Below are positions 34,815 to 47,200 of a stretch of DNA of 64,000 bases, in pieces. The DNA is from Castor canadensis (Eukaryota > Chordata > Mammalia > Rodentia > Castoridae). Each line of letters begins with the position of its first letter. Positions within the stretch are counted from its first letter, which is position 1. A program made the position numbers and the translations under genes. Location: assembly GCF_047511655.1 (NCBI RefSeq), contig NC_133392.1, positions 161,686,542 to 161,750,541 on the forward strand, in the 5' to 3' direction. The notes under the pieces are model-generated. The model did no database searches. It had not been told where the DNA came from and saw only the letters and a program-made list of their open reading frames with translations.

Positions 34815-35420
34815 CTGGCCAACCAACAGGGTACTATCTGCACCCAGCTCAGGTTGGACAAGTGTCCTCCAAACTCCCAAGCCATGGGATGCCTTGGTGT
34901 GGACAGATAACCTTGTGCCTTTTTACCTTAGGAATAGAAGGGGTCACTTCCTGCTTTCAGGGAGGGGCCGTCCTGGGTGGCTCACAGCCCAGCCTGCAGC
35001 ACGTAGCCCAAGACCCAAAGCTGAAGTTCTGTGGGCTTGGAAGAAGCTGCTGGTCCCTGGCTTCGGATCCTGCCCATTATGGTCTTGGGGGAGATGTGCT
35101 GGTTCAGGAAGCCCACCCTGGGCACTAAGCTGCCTTTGACTCCAGCCTGGCCTAGCCTAGGGCTGCCTCCCGCAGGGCCAAGCCTTCTTCAGAGACAAAA
35201 CTCCAGACACTGCAGCAGGGACCTGCTGCCTGCCAGACCCTTCACCAGGGAATACAGTGCCACAGATGGCCTGGAACAGCCTCCCAGAGCCCCAAGGAGC
35301 AGAGGCCCCAGGCTTCAAGGCCTGTCCCCTGTCCAAGCTGTCAGCATGTGACTTGGTGCCTCTGAGCCTGAGAACATCAGTCCTCTTATATGAATAAACT
35401 TCCTGCCCAGTCTTGCTCCC
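34815..35420 (+). other. TTC34: TTC34 3' UTR
   Basis: Noncoding sequence follows the TTC34 stop up to the AATAAA at 35393 and a short stretch beyond it. The end is approximate because the cleavage site cannot be read directly. Confidence 0.7.
35393..35398 (+). terminator. TTC34: Putative TTC34 poly(A) signal AATAAA
   Basis: A canonical AATAAA lies about 580 nt after the stop codon and is followed within about 30 nt by a T/G-rich stretch (CCTGTCAGTGTGCTTGG). It is the first perfect signal I see downstream of the gene. Confidence 0.7.
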
Positions 35421-36476
35421 TGTCAGTGTGCTTGGAAAACCTCTCCCGTGTGGGGCAGCCCCCACCCTGCCCTGTCACCTGTCACTGCAGTGAGACCCAA
35501 GCTAGAGGGTTTTTGCTTATGTCTGTGAATGGGGGGTGTTTTGGGCAGGCTGATTCAACATGACATGGCCCACAAACAGCTTCCAGGTCCTGCTGTGGGG
35601 ACAGGGTTGCTGCCCGTCCCAGCTTCTCCCTTCATGACACTTTTGTTTGTCTCCACACTGGCCACCCTTTTCTGCCCCGTCCTTCCATGATCTTGAGCCC
35701 ACACTCAGAATTCTCTGCTTTTGCCTCCTGGACAAGCCAATCTCCGGGCTCAGGCAGAGGTGGCTCCCAACACTTCCTGTCCCCAGGAAGCAGGTGAAGT
35801 GGCCTCACAAGATTAACAACCCCCTTCCTGCCCTGGGTCCACACACCTGCCATCCACCATGGTATGTGGGCTCTCCACCCTCCTTGTCACCTCATCCCAG
35901 TGGGCCACCTGAGACCTGCTGGGCTCTGCCACAAGGTGCCAGTATCTCCTGCAACCCAGACTGAGGGAACACCTGCCTTCTCCACCTGGAATCTCCAGGC
36001 CCTTCTTGTTTTTCCAGGACTTGCCAGTGCAGGTCTTCACCAAAACCTTCCTTCACCTGTCCATACTTCTGTCTGTCCCTGTGAGTTCACTGGCCCTGTG
36101 GGGCCAGGGTCAGAGCCAGAGTCCTGTTAGCTCAGGTGGTCAGTGATGCTCAGGCTGGAGGCCATGGGAAGGCCCAGCCCCTGGCTGCAGGAGGGTGGAG
36201 GAAACAGGCAGGTGTCACCTGGGAGTGCCCTACCTACCCTGTGCCTTTGTCCCACTGTCCTCCCACCTGAGTGTCCTTACCCATCTGACCATTCTAGAAC
36301 ATCTCAGAGCTTGTCACACGGACCTCACAGATGCCCAGATCTGGCTGGAGCTCTTCCAGGGCCCCACAGCTGCTCTATAGCCCACTCTAGCTTCTCCCTG
36401 CCAAGGGGCAGCACCCAGAATCTGTGGCTCATCTCAAAGGGGTTCTTAGGTCAGCTTTGCCCACCTGGCACCCTGC

Positions 36477-36775
36477 CATGGTCTGAATGTATGTCCCCAG
36501 AATTCATGTGTTGAGATCTTAACCTCAATGGGAGTGGTATTTGGAGATGATGAGGCTTTGAGGGTGCAACCCTAAAGAACGGACCCAGTGCCCTTACAGT
36601 AGGGAACCCAGCAAGATTCCTTGCCCTTCCACCATCTGAGAACAGGATGCAGACCCTACCCCAGACACCATCCAGTGCCCTGACCTTGGACAGATCCCTC
36701 TAGTGCTGTGAGAAATAAACCTCTTGTTACTAAACCATGGAGTCTAAGGTATTTTGTTATAGTAGCCTCAATGCC
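36477..36775 (+). mobile_element. Solo LTR, MLT1-like MaLR, forward
   Basis: CATGGTCTGAATGTATGTCC opens it and AATTCATGTGTTGAGATCTT follows. It ends with GTGCTGTGAGAAATAAACCT and GGTATTTTGTTATAGTAGCC. It is close to full LTR length, an ancient fossil with no internal genes. It lies between the two genes. Confidence 0.75.
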
Positions 36776-39700
36776 ACCACCTCCATGTGACAGCAGACCA
36801 CCAGCCCCTGAAACAGGGCATGTCTTAGCTGCCTGAGCCCCCTTTCCACTGTGGACCAGCCCAGGCTTTACTTCATGGAGTTGCACCAGGCCAGAGCAGG
36901 CACCCAGACCACAATTTTGGATAGTTCAGCAGAGGAAGCCCTTGTCACATGTGCCCTGAGGCCAGGTGTGCCACCTGACCTGAGAGCATCTCCAGGGCTC
37001 TGCAGACCCACTCGCCTCCCTGGACAGCCCCAATCTGCCACCATGGTCACCCAGCTCCTCTGTGCTCAGGTGGAGACAGAGAACCCAGCAGCAGCCTGTT
37101 CCTTGCACAATTACTTCCCCTGGCCTCTCTACCTAGTCTGCTGTAGGCCACAGAATCCAGGAGTATCACCACTAAGCAGACTGCTGGTCACTTCTGCAGC
37201 GCATGTGACTGGCACACTAATCCCAGAATCTCTGTAAGGACATCTGCAGCAGCAGAGCCATCCCAATCCAGCTGGCTAATACCCCAGACTCCATGCCTGG
37301 TTACGCCAGGTTTCCCAGGGTGACTCTTGCAGGTGTTGGGATGTATCTCCTGAGTCTTGGCCCACACCCAGGACCTGACCTGCTATGGGTCTGGAGCCAG
37401 GTGGCTGTGAAGGATGAAACAATGTCCTTGGCACCAGGCCCAGGTGAATCACTGCAGGGTTTTTGAGTGAAGGAGGCTAGTGTCCTCAAACTCAGGGACA
37501 TGCTGCTTCCTCCAGAAGAGGTCTCAGAGGGCTGGGGGTTCAGAGTTCTCAAATTCACCTCAGCCTAAGCAGATGATACCACTTCCAAGTTTCAAGGTCC
37601 TGCTCCCTCCTGTGGCACCCTAATTTTCTCCTAAGAATTGGAGGGGCCCAAAATGCCACCCACATTGTCATCACACAGCTGACAGAAGTCTGTGGCTGAC
37701 ACTCAGCAGTATCAGCCCTGAGGACACAGGGGGCTCCTGCAGGTTGACTGTGGCAGCCAGCACTTAGCCCAAGTCTAGAGGCATGGACTTGTCATTCCTT
37801 CCTATTGGAGCTGTTGATGGCCAGGGGAACCCCCACAGCCCTTGTGGTCACTGTCACTGCTGTCACATTGTGAATGCTGGGCACTTCACAATGAGGGAGG
37901 GTGCAGCTGGAGTGACCAAGAAGCCCTGCAGTCGGACCAGGGACAGCCAAGTGACCATCTCCACTGGCCTGGTGCCTGGGATCTCCCCTAGCACCGATGC
38001 TGGAGAAGGCAGGGTCCACTCAGAGGCAGGAATCACATCAATGATTCCACTAGCACCAATTTACTATAAAGAGCTGTCAATTCCTTATAAAGTTGTCTTC
38101 ATGTAACCAGGATAAAAATAACTCCAGGCATCACAGAAGTAGCAGTTGCAAAGTTCAGAGACGGGTGACCCAGTAGACTGCAGTCCCCCTCTCAGCTCAG
38201 GTGACCAGCCCTCTTCTGGTGCCCCAGCCCCTGGCAAGTAAATCTTGGCCACATGTTTGTGACTGGCACTGGCATGTGTTCTCTCTCCTGCTTGACTCTG
38301 GCAAACCCACCAAAGCCCCATTTTACAGGTAAAGGGCCTGAGGTTCCTCTCCTGGGGCCGGGCTAGTAGCTCAGTGAGGGAGACCCCAGGCAGAGAAAGA
38401 GTCCTGGACCCTCTGCCCACCCAGGGTCTGCATGGCCAGACTTCAGAGGTAGCCCAGGATATGTGCAGGGGCGTCTAGAGGCTGGTTCGTCAGCACCAAA
38501 TGCAGAAACCTGCAGGTGGGACTGGGCTGCACAGAGTACAGGACCTGCTTCCAGGTGGAGTCAGGGTAGGGCTGGAAGTCCAGGGCGGGCATCTGTGGGA
38601 CCTGAGGGCAGCTCCCCGTAGCAGCATGAGTGAAAGCCACTTTTCTACACATGCCCTCCCCACTCATTACGGCCACCTCATTGGACCCCTGGACTGCAAC
38701 TGAACCTAAAGTCTCCACATCCCACATGTACTGGCCGAGAGAGGGGTAGACAAGGAGCCCCACTTTCCCCTGACCTTCTCTAGGAAAAACAATTCAATCC
38801 ACCTCTGGGGGCAGTGAGGACAATCTATGGGTGTTTGTGTGCTCTGGGCATGCACCTCGTGAAGTCTGAGCATCGGTGCACGTGCAGGGCCCTGACTGAA
38901 CTGGGATCTGCAGCCTCTCAGTCTGGGGAATCCTTTTCAGGATTCCCTTGCTTCTCAGATGCCACCCAGGACCCCAGGCCTCATGCTTATGCCTAGACTG
39001 GGGGAGAACCAAGCTCCAAGCTTGGGGAAAGAAAATAGAGCTCAGTCCCAGAGACAGGCCAACCCTAGGCCCCAGCTGGACAGGGGCTGCTCTGGTTGGG
39101 CTGAATTTGAGGACCAGGGATTGGGGATGAGATGTGCAGAGCCGGTCCTGGGGAACTCAGAGGCTAAGAAGGCCTACTGAGTGGCAGAACTGTCCCCTCT
39201 GTTTCTCCCTCTGAGGCTTTGCACCTTGAGGACCTGTGGCATCAGGGTATCAGAGCAGATAGTCTCTGAAGGACTCTGGCTACTCCCCAGGGCCACCATG
39301 CCTCCAATCAGTCTGGCTGGACCCTGGTCCACTCCCAGCTCCCCAGAAAGTGTGTGAGAGGTCTCAGCTGCTCACTTTGCTAACTTTGATCTCATTCTCA
39401 CTTGGACCAACAGCCCAGACAGCCTCAAGGCCAAGCTTCAGCTCTGAGCTCTAGTTGGTTTCTGAGAACAAGGGGGCTGCAGGGAACAGCCAGGGGACTG
39501 AGGCAGAATCTTCACTGTGCTGGAAAGTGGGGGCATCTAGGATCTGACACCGACTCTGGGATGCTCTCCTCCCAGGACATGAGCAGATCTTCAGAAGCTT
39601 CCAACAGCACCCCACGTGGAAAGGGGTGAGGGTGGCTATGAAGGGCTGGTTGCTCTGCCTCACCCAGTTGCTCTTAGAGGCCAGAGATCTGGCAGGAGCA

Positions 39701-40944
39701 CCTGTCCTTTGGGGTGTGAAATGGAAGCTGGTAATGGATTCAGGCCTGGGAACAGGGAAGCCTGGGCTCACAGAGTCCCACCATCAGCAGGCAGGTTGGA
39801 GTCCCTGCCCACTCTGTCTGCCACACTCTGCAGCCCTGAAGGACAGCTCCTGAGCCCAGAAATCATTCTCCCTGCTCCCTAGGGGCCTGCCTGAACCTCA
39901 CAGCTCCCTGTGAGCTCTGGGAAGCAGCCAAACCCCTTGCTAGTATCTCTGGGTGGACCCCTATCCTGCAGTCCAGCCCACCCCCGTCATGAAGAACAGG
40001 GCACACCCCCTCCCTTACATCTGGCAAGGTCCCAGAAACCTATCAGGGACAGGTCACCCAAGGAGAGGCCTACAAACCCCTCATGAGTGGCCAGGTGCAG
40101 AAACCCCTGGGCAATAGCTCCTAGGCTAGGTGGGCAGGTGAGTAAAGAGCCTGACCTCCCATCAGGCTCTGGAGCCCCTTTGGACTGAAAGGTCAAGAGA
40201 AGGAGTGGAGCGGGGAGGACCTGGGGTCCCAAGGCCAGGCGCTGCATCTACCCCTCCCCCTCGCTGAAGCTCCCACGGAACCGTCCAGGTTGCCCACACC
40301 GCATCACAAAGGAAGCCCCGGAAGCCAGCGCCCCATGACCTCACAGCGAGGTCCAGCCTGATGCTACTCTCCTCCACCAGGAGCCCACACCCTTGGCCTG
40401 GGCCATCCCAATCCAGCCTTCAGTGACCTGCCCAGGTGGCAGCCACTCTTGACAGATCAAAAGGTGAGGTTTGCTGGGCAAGGGCCTGTCCAGTCTGCTC
40501 CCCTGGGCAGCGTGTAAAGATGCTGGTGCTGCAGCTGGTTTCAGGCGGAGCTGGACAGACATCACCTGTGGTATCACCCATACCCAGGCCAGCAGCCCCT
40601 TGCTGAAAGGTCTCCCCTCCATGGCAACCCAGAGAGGCTCCTGGATGACCCCAGGGAGATGAGAGCCAGGCACAGCAGGGCCTAGCCACCTCAGCACTCA
40701 GCCATGGCTGGGCTCTTTTGTCTCATGTCCATCACAGACACCTCACACCTGCCCCGGCCACCTGGCCCTGTTGGAAGGTTTTGTCCATGTACCTCATCGG
40801 CACATGAAAGCACTGTGGGTCTTCAGGACCTACAGTGAGCTAGCAGAATGCCTGAGTGGACCAGCTGATCATTCAGTCACAAGAGTTAGTGGAATCAGCC
40901 ACAAACACCAGGCCCAGGCTTGTCCAGCAGGGCTGCTTCGTTTG

Positions 40945-41140
40945 TCCACTCACTTGTTCACTCAGCAGATGCTGTGATACCCCAGTGGCGGGCACAGATG
41001 GAGCTCCCCCACATTGGGACAATAGAAATAGGAACAGTGCTGTAGGTGTGAAACTGTGACATGGAGCAGGGAAGGCTGAGGCTTGCTCACTTGAATTTGG
41101 AGCCCAGCTCAGGGAAGGTCCCTGAAAAGTGACCCTTGGT
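40945..41140 (-). mobile_element. L2 fragment, reverse
   Basis: CACTTGTTCACTCAGCAGAT, GATACCCCAGTGGCGGGCAC and GGACAATAGAAATAGGAACA resemble the reversed L2 terminus and its following segment. The right boundary is unclear. Confidence 0.5.
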
Positions 41141-42480
41141 AGGTAGCTGGGGGAAAGAAGGGTCCTGACAAGAAGGCCTCTGAGGAGCGAGGGGCCTGCC
41201 TGAGGCTAGTGGGACGATGGCAGAGAACACTGTATGAGGTGATGGGGCCACAAGAGCCCTGAGATGACAGCGGGGGGACCACCGCTCCTCCAAGGCACAG
41301 GGGAGTGATGTCCTCTGACCTCCCCATTAAGGGATTGCCTGGGACTGAGGGGAGACCCAGCTGCTTTACAAGCTGTTGGCACAGCACGGGGAGACAGCAG
41401 GCCTGGGGCAGGCAATGAGGAGTAGACAGGAGAAAGGGTCAGGACCTAGAAGAACTAGAGGCTCAGGAACAGATGCATGGGGTCCAACAGGTGTCAAAGA
41501 CAACTCCAAGGTCTGGCTTCAGCAAGTTGAGGAGAGGACTGTCAGGGGGACCAGAGATCCTTGAAGGTGCCTTCTCATGGCTTGAGGGGAGGCCCGGCTC
41601 CAGAGCCTGAGGGAGGCAACTGTAGGTGAGAAGGGAAGGAGCGAGACCCAGGGCCCAGTTCCAGCTCAGCACCAGGTCAAGTGCACTGTCCCTGTCCCCA
41701 CCACCCTCCCTGCTAAGCCGTCTGCCCACCCACAGCAGCAACCTGTCCCCAATCCTGTGTATCCTCCACCCCTGCCTGCTGTCCAGCTGGCTCAGAAAGG
41801 TGTCCTCCCTTTGATGACAAGGTGGGGAGACAGCCAGAGCTGCACCCAGCCAGGCAGCTGCTCGGGCTGGGTTTCAAGCTGCGTGACCCTGCCACTCCCT
41901 TCTAGATCTTCATGGTCATCATATGCTGAGTGCCCATTATTCTTCACGTGCACACACACTCTCCCCCCCCAACCCCCGCCATGCTCCTGGGTTCCAACAG
42001 GAAAAATTGGCAGGCAGTCCAGTAGCCTGGAACACCTTCCTGACCACATCCCTGACCCAGTGTCCAAGCCCACAGCTCCAGGACCTCCCCAGGAGCAAGC
42101 AGTCCAGGCAGGCCCCACTACAGAGCCACTGGACAGACTGGGCACTGAGCGTCCTGAGTTTGGCATGTAGACCCCAGGCTGTGAGCAGAATAGTCACAGG
42201 AACACTTCTTGCCTGCCAGAGAGCCAGGCTAGAGAGGAGCTGACCTTGAGACCAGTCTGTCACCAGGACCAGCCACAGGCCTCCCCAGCACAGAGAGCCT
42301 GGGACACTCTGAGACTCTTGCCCAGGACCGGTGTGAGAGTTCTGAGACCCAGGTGCCCAGGGCCAGAGTTGTAGGCTTAGGAGGGGAGAAGGGCACTGAG
42401 CATCCTGAGAGCTCCAGCTCCCAGCTGGCAGACAGGGCATCAGGAGCTCCCTGCTGCCTCTCCCCTGCCCTGGCCTGCAG

Positions 42481-42671
42481 GTCACTCAGCTGTGCAATTT
42501 CCTGTCCGTCTGGAGTCTTGCTGATGGGGAAGTCGGAGAGCCCAATGGGGATGGTGGAGAGAGCTGGCCAGCCTAAGCAGAAGCGCAGAGGCTTCCTGGA
42601 GGGGGGACTGCTGCTGCTGCTGCTGCTGGTGACAGGTGCCCTGGTGGCCCTGGGTGTCCTCTACAGCAGAG
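42481..42671 (+). CDS. MMEL1: MMEL1 first coding exon, cytosolic tail and membrane anchor
   Basis: A strong acceptor (CCCCTGCCCTGGCCTGCAG) ends at 42480, so 43 nt of 5' UTR precede the ATG at 42524 and a noncoding exon lies upstream. The exon encodes [15 protein letters not shown], the basic stretch KQKRR and the Leu-rich anchor. Seven CTG codons in a row (42608-42628) encode the leucines. The donor is AGAG|GTGAGT at 42672, phase 1. The ATG context is only fair (C at -3, G at +4), but the protein start matches the family. Confidence 0.93.
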
Positions 42672-44229
42672 GTGAGTGAGCTCGCCCTGCAACCAGATCC
42701 TGCCGTCCCGTCCCGCGGTGTGTGTGCCCCCAGGAGGAGCCAGCCTTGCTGAATGGGGGCTGGCGGGTCTGCCCAGAGCCCCGCCGGCCCCCAGGCCCAT
42801 GCTGCTGACTCCAGAGAAGCTGCAGGGGGGACACTGACCTGCAGGGAGCCCGCGGCCCCTTCCAGAAAGCTCCACCCGGGCTTGGGCTGGCGCGGCTGCT
42901 TCTGCAGGCTCTGCATCCTCCTCTCTGCCTCTGAAGGACTCCTGGATGCAGCAGACAACCCTCTCCCCGCCCCCCAGCCAGCCAGCCAGCCCCCTCCCCG
43001 ACTCCAGCGCTGCGGAGTGTGGAGTGAGTGCGGCCGCAGTTCCTGGGCGGCCCGGCAGCAGGAGCTCATGTTCCTGAGCTAAGGCTCTCTCCCCCAGCCA
43101 GCTTACCTGGCCCCTCTCTCAAGGCTGACCCGCAGAAGGCCCCAGTCGTGGTCACAAGCACCTGGTGACTTTAACTATTGCAGAACAGTGGGAATAGGCC
43201 AAGCTGGGAACCCACCAAGATGGAGGTGTGGCCAGGTCCGTCCTTCTCTGGAACCAGGCTATCCCAGGAACCTCCATCCCCGTCCCCCGCCAACAACACA
43301 CACACACTGATCTCTTGTCCTCCTCACAAAGACCCACACTGAGGAGCCTGATGCTCCCCTTTGGGTGGGGTCACCAGACACTCATCCCTGCTCCCAGCTT
43401 CATCCCTTGAGCTTGGGGGGGCGTGTGCACATGAGGGTGGTACTTACACATCTGGGGGCTGGCTGTACTCCTGCAGTGGGTGAGCACACAGGACTCAAAG
43501 CTGCAGGTGAACACTTACCTGGCCTGGCTCTAGCACCAGGACCCTAGGACCTGTGATACTAGAATATTCCTTGAGGGAGTCGGGGGAAGTCCACCCACCA
43601 CCACTGGGCAGTTCCCTGTGAAATAGAAGCAGGTACTGCCTGTAGGTGGGGCAGGAATCCCCTGGCCAGGGCTGACAAGCAGGACAGATGTGGAGTGTGT
43701 GCCCAGTGACCACAAAGGTCTCTGGCCCCCCATTCTCCTCCAGGGATAGATGGGCACTGCCAACCCCAGAGCAGGAACAGCAGGGGTGGAGGAGGCTGAC
43801 TCACCCGGGGGAGCCCAAAGCCCTCAAAACTTTGGGCATGGTATTGAAGCCTCAGGGGACAGAGCTAATGACCCGCATCTCAGCTGTGGAGTGCAAAAGG
43901 GCCCTTCTCTCCAGGGTGGTCCCAGGACCCAGCCGTGTAAGAGAGTCCCATCTGCCCAATTGCCTCCTCCCTCTGGTTCCTCACAGCCCACCCTTGGCCT
44001 AGCTGGCTGTCCACCTGTCTGTCTGTCTAGATGCCTCTCCCTGCCCCTCCCTCCACCCTCTCTGCAGTCAGCACCAAGTGCTCAGGTGGCTGGGGTCTCC
44101 TTGGCCCTTCGGTGCAGTGCTGGCTCTTCAGCCAGAGCCCCTGTTCCCCCAGCTAACCTTGGCCTCCACCTCAGTCCAGCATCTGAGCTGGCAGGTGGCT
44201 GAGCTGCCAGTGGTTTGATATTGTTCATT

Positions 44230-44274
<45 letters not shown>

Positions 44275-47200
44275 AGCAGTACTGGGGTTGAATTTAGGCT
44301 TATCATTTCTAAATTCTTTCCATTCTGAGTTTTTTCTTCACTCGTTGATTATTTGCATATAATTTGTGTAATATCTGTACTTAATTTCCAGATGCATGTG
44401 AGCATTTAGTTACCTCTTAAAATTATTACTGATCTCTGGCTGGGTGTGGGGGATACACCTGTAATCCTAGCTTCTTGAAAGGCAGAAATCAGGAAGTTTG
44501 AGGCCAACACAAGCAAAAAAAAGCTCTTGAGACCCTATATTAACCAATAAAAAGCTGGGTGTGGTGCCTGTCACCCCAGCTATGTAGGTAGTATGAGTAG
44601 GATGGCAGTCCAGGATGGCCCAGTCATAAACTCAAGACCCTATTGAAAAATACTTAAAGCAGAAAGGGCTGGGGGCATGGCTCAAGTGGTAGAGCACCTG
44701 CCTAGCAAGCTCATAGGCCCTGAGTTCAAACCCTAATACCATCAAAAGAATTTTTTTTCAGTTCTTCAGGTTACAGGCTTTAGTTCTTCCTTTTTTTTAA
44801 TAGCACTGTATATTAATAACTTAATCGTACTGTTGTCAGAGCCCTGTTCAGGCCGTTGGTGTCACGTGGGATTCTCTGGGGTTTGCTGATGGGTTCCTAG
44901 GACTAATGCCTGGTGAAGCTTACAAGCAGATGTTGCGTGCTTGGGATGTGTCCAGTCCCCAATTGCCAGGTGAAAGTGCCATGTCAGGTCCCTCCACGTT
45001 GGCTTTCTTCACTCTCTTGATCATTCAGTTACTGAAAGGTGTGTGTGCGAAAATCTTACACTGGAGAATTGTCACCTTCCTACAGTCGCACACAACGTTA
45101 ATCTACCTACCTTACCCACTGAGACCATGTTATAATGTGGATACAGATTTACACTTAGTTACAAACTTAGTTTTATAAATGTAACACAATCTTAGATACA
45201 AAATGTATCTGTCTCCCACTCTTCTGCATTAACAACCTCCGTGCCCTCCATTCTGCTTTTTTTTTTTTTTCCCCATTCTGCTTTGTTGCTAGTCCTGCTC
45301 CATCTGTGTGAACTCTCCTCCGTGACAGTTGCTTCATCTATTTTTTCTGTTCTTTTCTCTGGAGATGTTTTGTGTCTTGCAGGAGTACATGGCTGGGTTT
45401 TGGTTTTGTCTGTCTGTCTGTGTTCCTGTGATGCCGAAGTGTGCCTGTTTTCTGTTGTGTTCTTGTGTGCTTCTGATGCCTGCTTCTGCTCTTTTTGTAT
45501 TGATCTGTTATAATTCACTCCATTTTCCTTCCATTTCCTTAAAACCTGTAGATTTCTATCCCCTTGATGGTTACCTTAGTTTTTAAAATTATTTGTTAGT
45601 TTAAAGGCTAGAGGTGGGGCTGGTGGAATGGCTCAAGTGGTAGAGCACCTGCCTAGCAAGCGTGAGGCCTTGCATTCAAACCCCAATACCGTAAAAATAC
45701 AAAATAAAACAAAATCCAGAGGTGAACCTCTTTTTAAATTAGAAAGTGAAGTGATTTTATTAAAATGACAGACTTTGACCCACGCTCCTGCTCATCCTGG
45801 AGTTCTGCTTGGACATAGTCTCTGTCCAGGCCACCTCCCCGTTCTGTACATAAAGTTTTGTGGAAACGAGGCCACACACATTCATTCATGCCTTGTCTGT
45901 GGCCTGGAGGTCTCCTGGGGTATCTGAAGCTCATCCCCGGACCCTTCCCTCTTTGTTGCCTAGTATAGATGGCGAGGACATGATACAGTGAGGTGGATGC
46001 CCCAAATCCCCAGTGGGCAGCCTGGCTCCCCAGTTCCAGCTATGTGATCTCAGACAGCTTTCATAAATACTTTTGTGCCTCAGTTTCTTTATCTGTAAGA
46101 TGGAAGTGATAGGAGTGAGTGCGTGAGAGGCTCGCTTCACCTTTCTGTGATCTCATGGGTCAGTAACACTTAGGAAAATGTGTTTGGATCACAATCAGAT
46201 TGAAAACCACATGTCAAACTTTGCCTTGGACCCCGTCCGTATTGTTACTGACGTCCCCATGAGGACAGATTTAACGCCTAAGCCATCGCCCAACACGGGT
46301 TCATCCCCCATGTTTGGTTAAACCCACTCATCATTTACAATATTTTATGGCTATGAAAAATAATGGCTTACATTGCCTTCTTACTTGATTTCCTCGTCAT
46401 CGATAACTATCTTGTTTGAAGTTTCCCTTTGTTCCGTCAGATTATTTTTTATTACAAGGCTTGTCTTTCCCCGTTTCAAATAGCAAGCTCCTGCTTTTAA
46501 AAAGAATGCCAGTCAGTCATGGGAAGCTGTAAGACGGCTGGAAGATAAGGCAGCAAAAACTCACAATGGTGCTCATTGTTAATCACTCAAGATGCAAGCC
46601 AATTCGAGATGATATTTCTCAGTTACAAAATTATTCTCCTAACTTCTCTGATCTTTTTTTCAAACACAATTTTTTAAAGTTTGGACTGGAGGTGTGGCTC
46701 AAGCAGTAGAGCACCTGCTTTGCAAGCACCGATCCTGAGTTCAAACCCCAGACTCACCAAAAAACAACAAAAAAGTGAACGGTTAAATTTTGCACAAGTT
46801 GTTATTATGTGCTGTCTTCTGCAAAAGGTTACAGGCTTCAGTTCTTCCTTTTTTTCCCCTTCCTTCATTTTTCTTTCTTCTTTTCTCTTTTTTTGTTTTT
46901 TTTTTGCAGGACTGGGGCTGGGACCCAGGATGGACACACACCAGACAAACGTCGTATTGCTTGAGCCACACCCCCAGCCCGTTTTTACTTTTTGGGGTGG
47001 GTAGGATCTCACATTTTTGCTCAGAGGCAGCCTCAGACTGCAATCCTCCCACCTAACCCTTCTACATAGCTGAAATTACAGGTACATAACACCATGCCTG
47101 ACTTATTGGGTAAGATGGGGATCTCACTAACTTTTTCCCAGGCTGACCTCGAACTGTACTCCTCCCAACTTCTGCCTCCTGAGTAACCAGGATTACAGGT

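Larger units (their letters stand above)
35421..42480. other. Spacer between TTC34 and MMEL1
   Basis: It holds one near-complete MaLR LTR at 36.5 kb and an L2 piece at 41 kb. MMEL1's promoter and 5' noncoding exon should be here; I cannot place them. No coding gene is recognisable. Confidence 0.6.
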
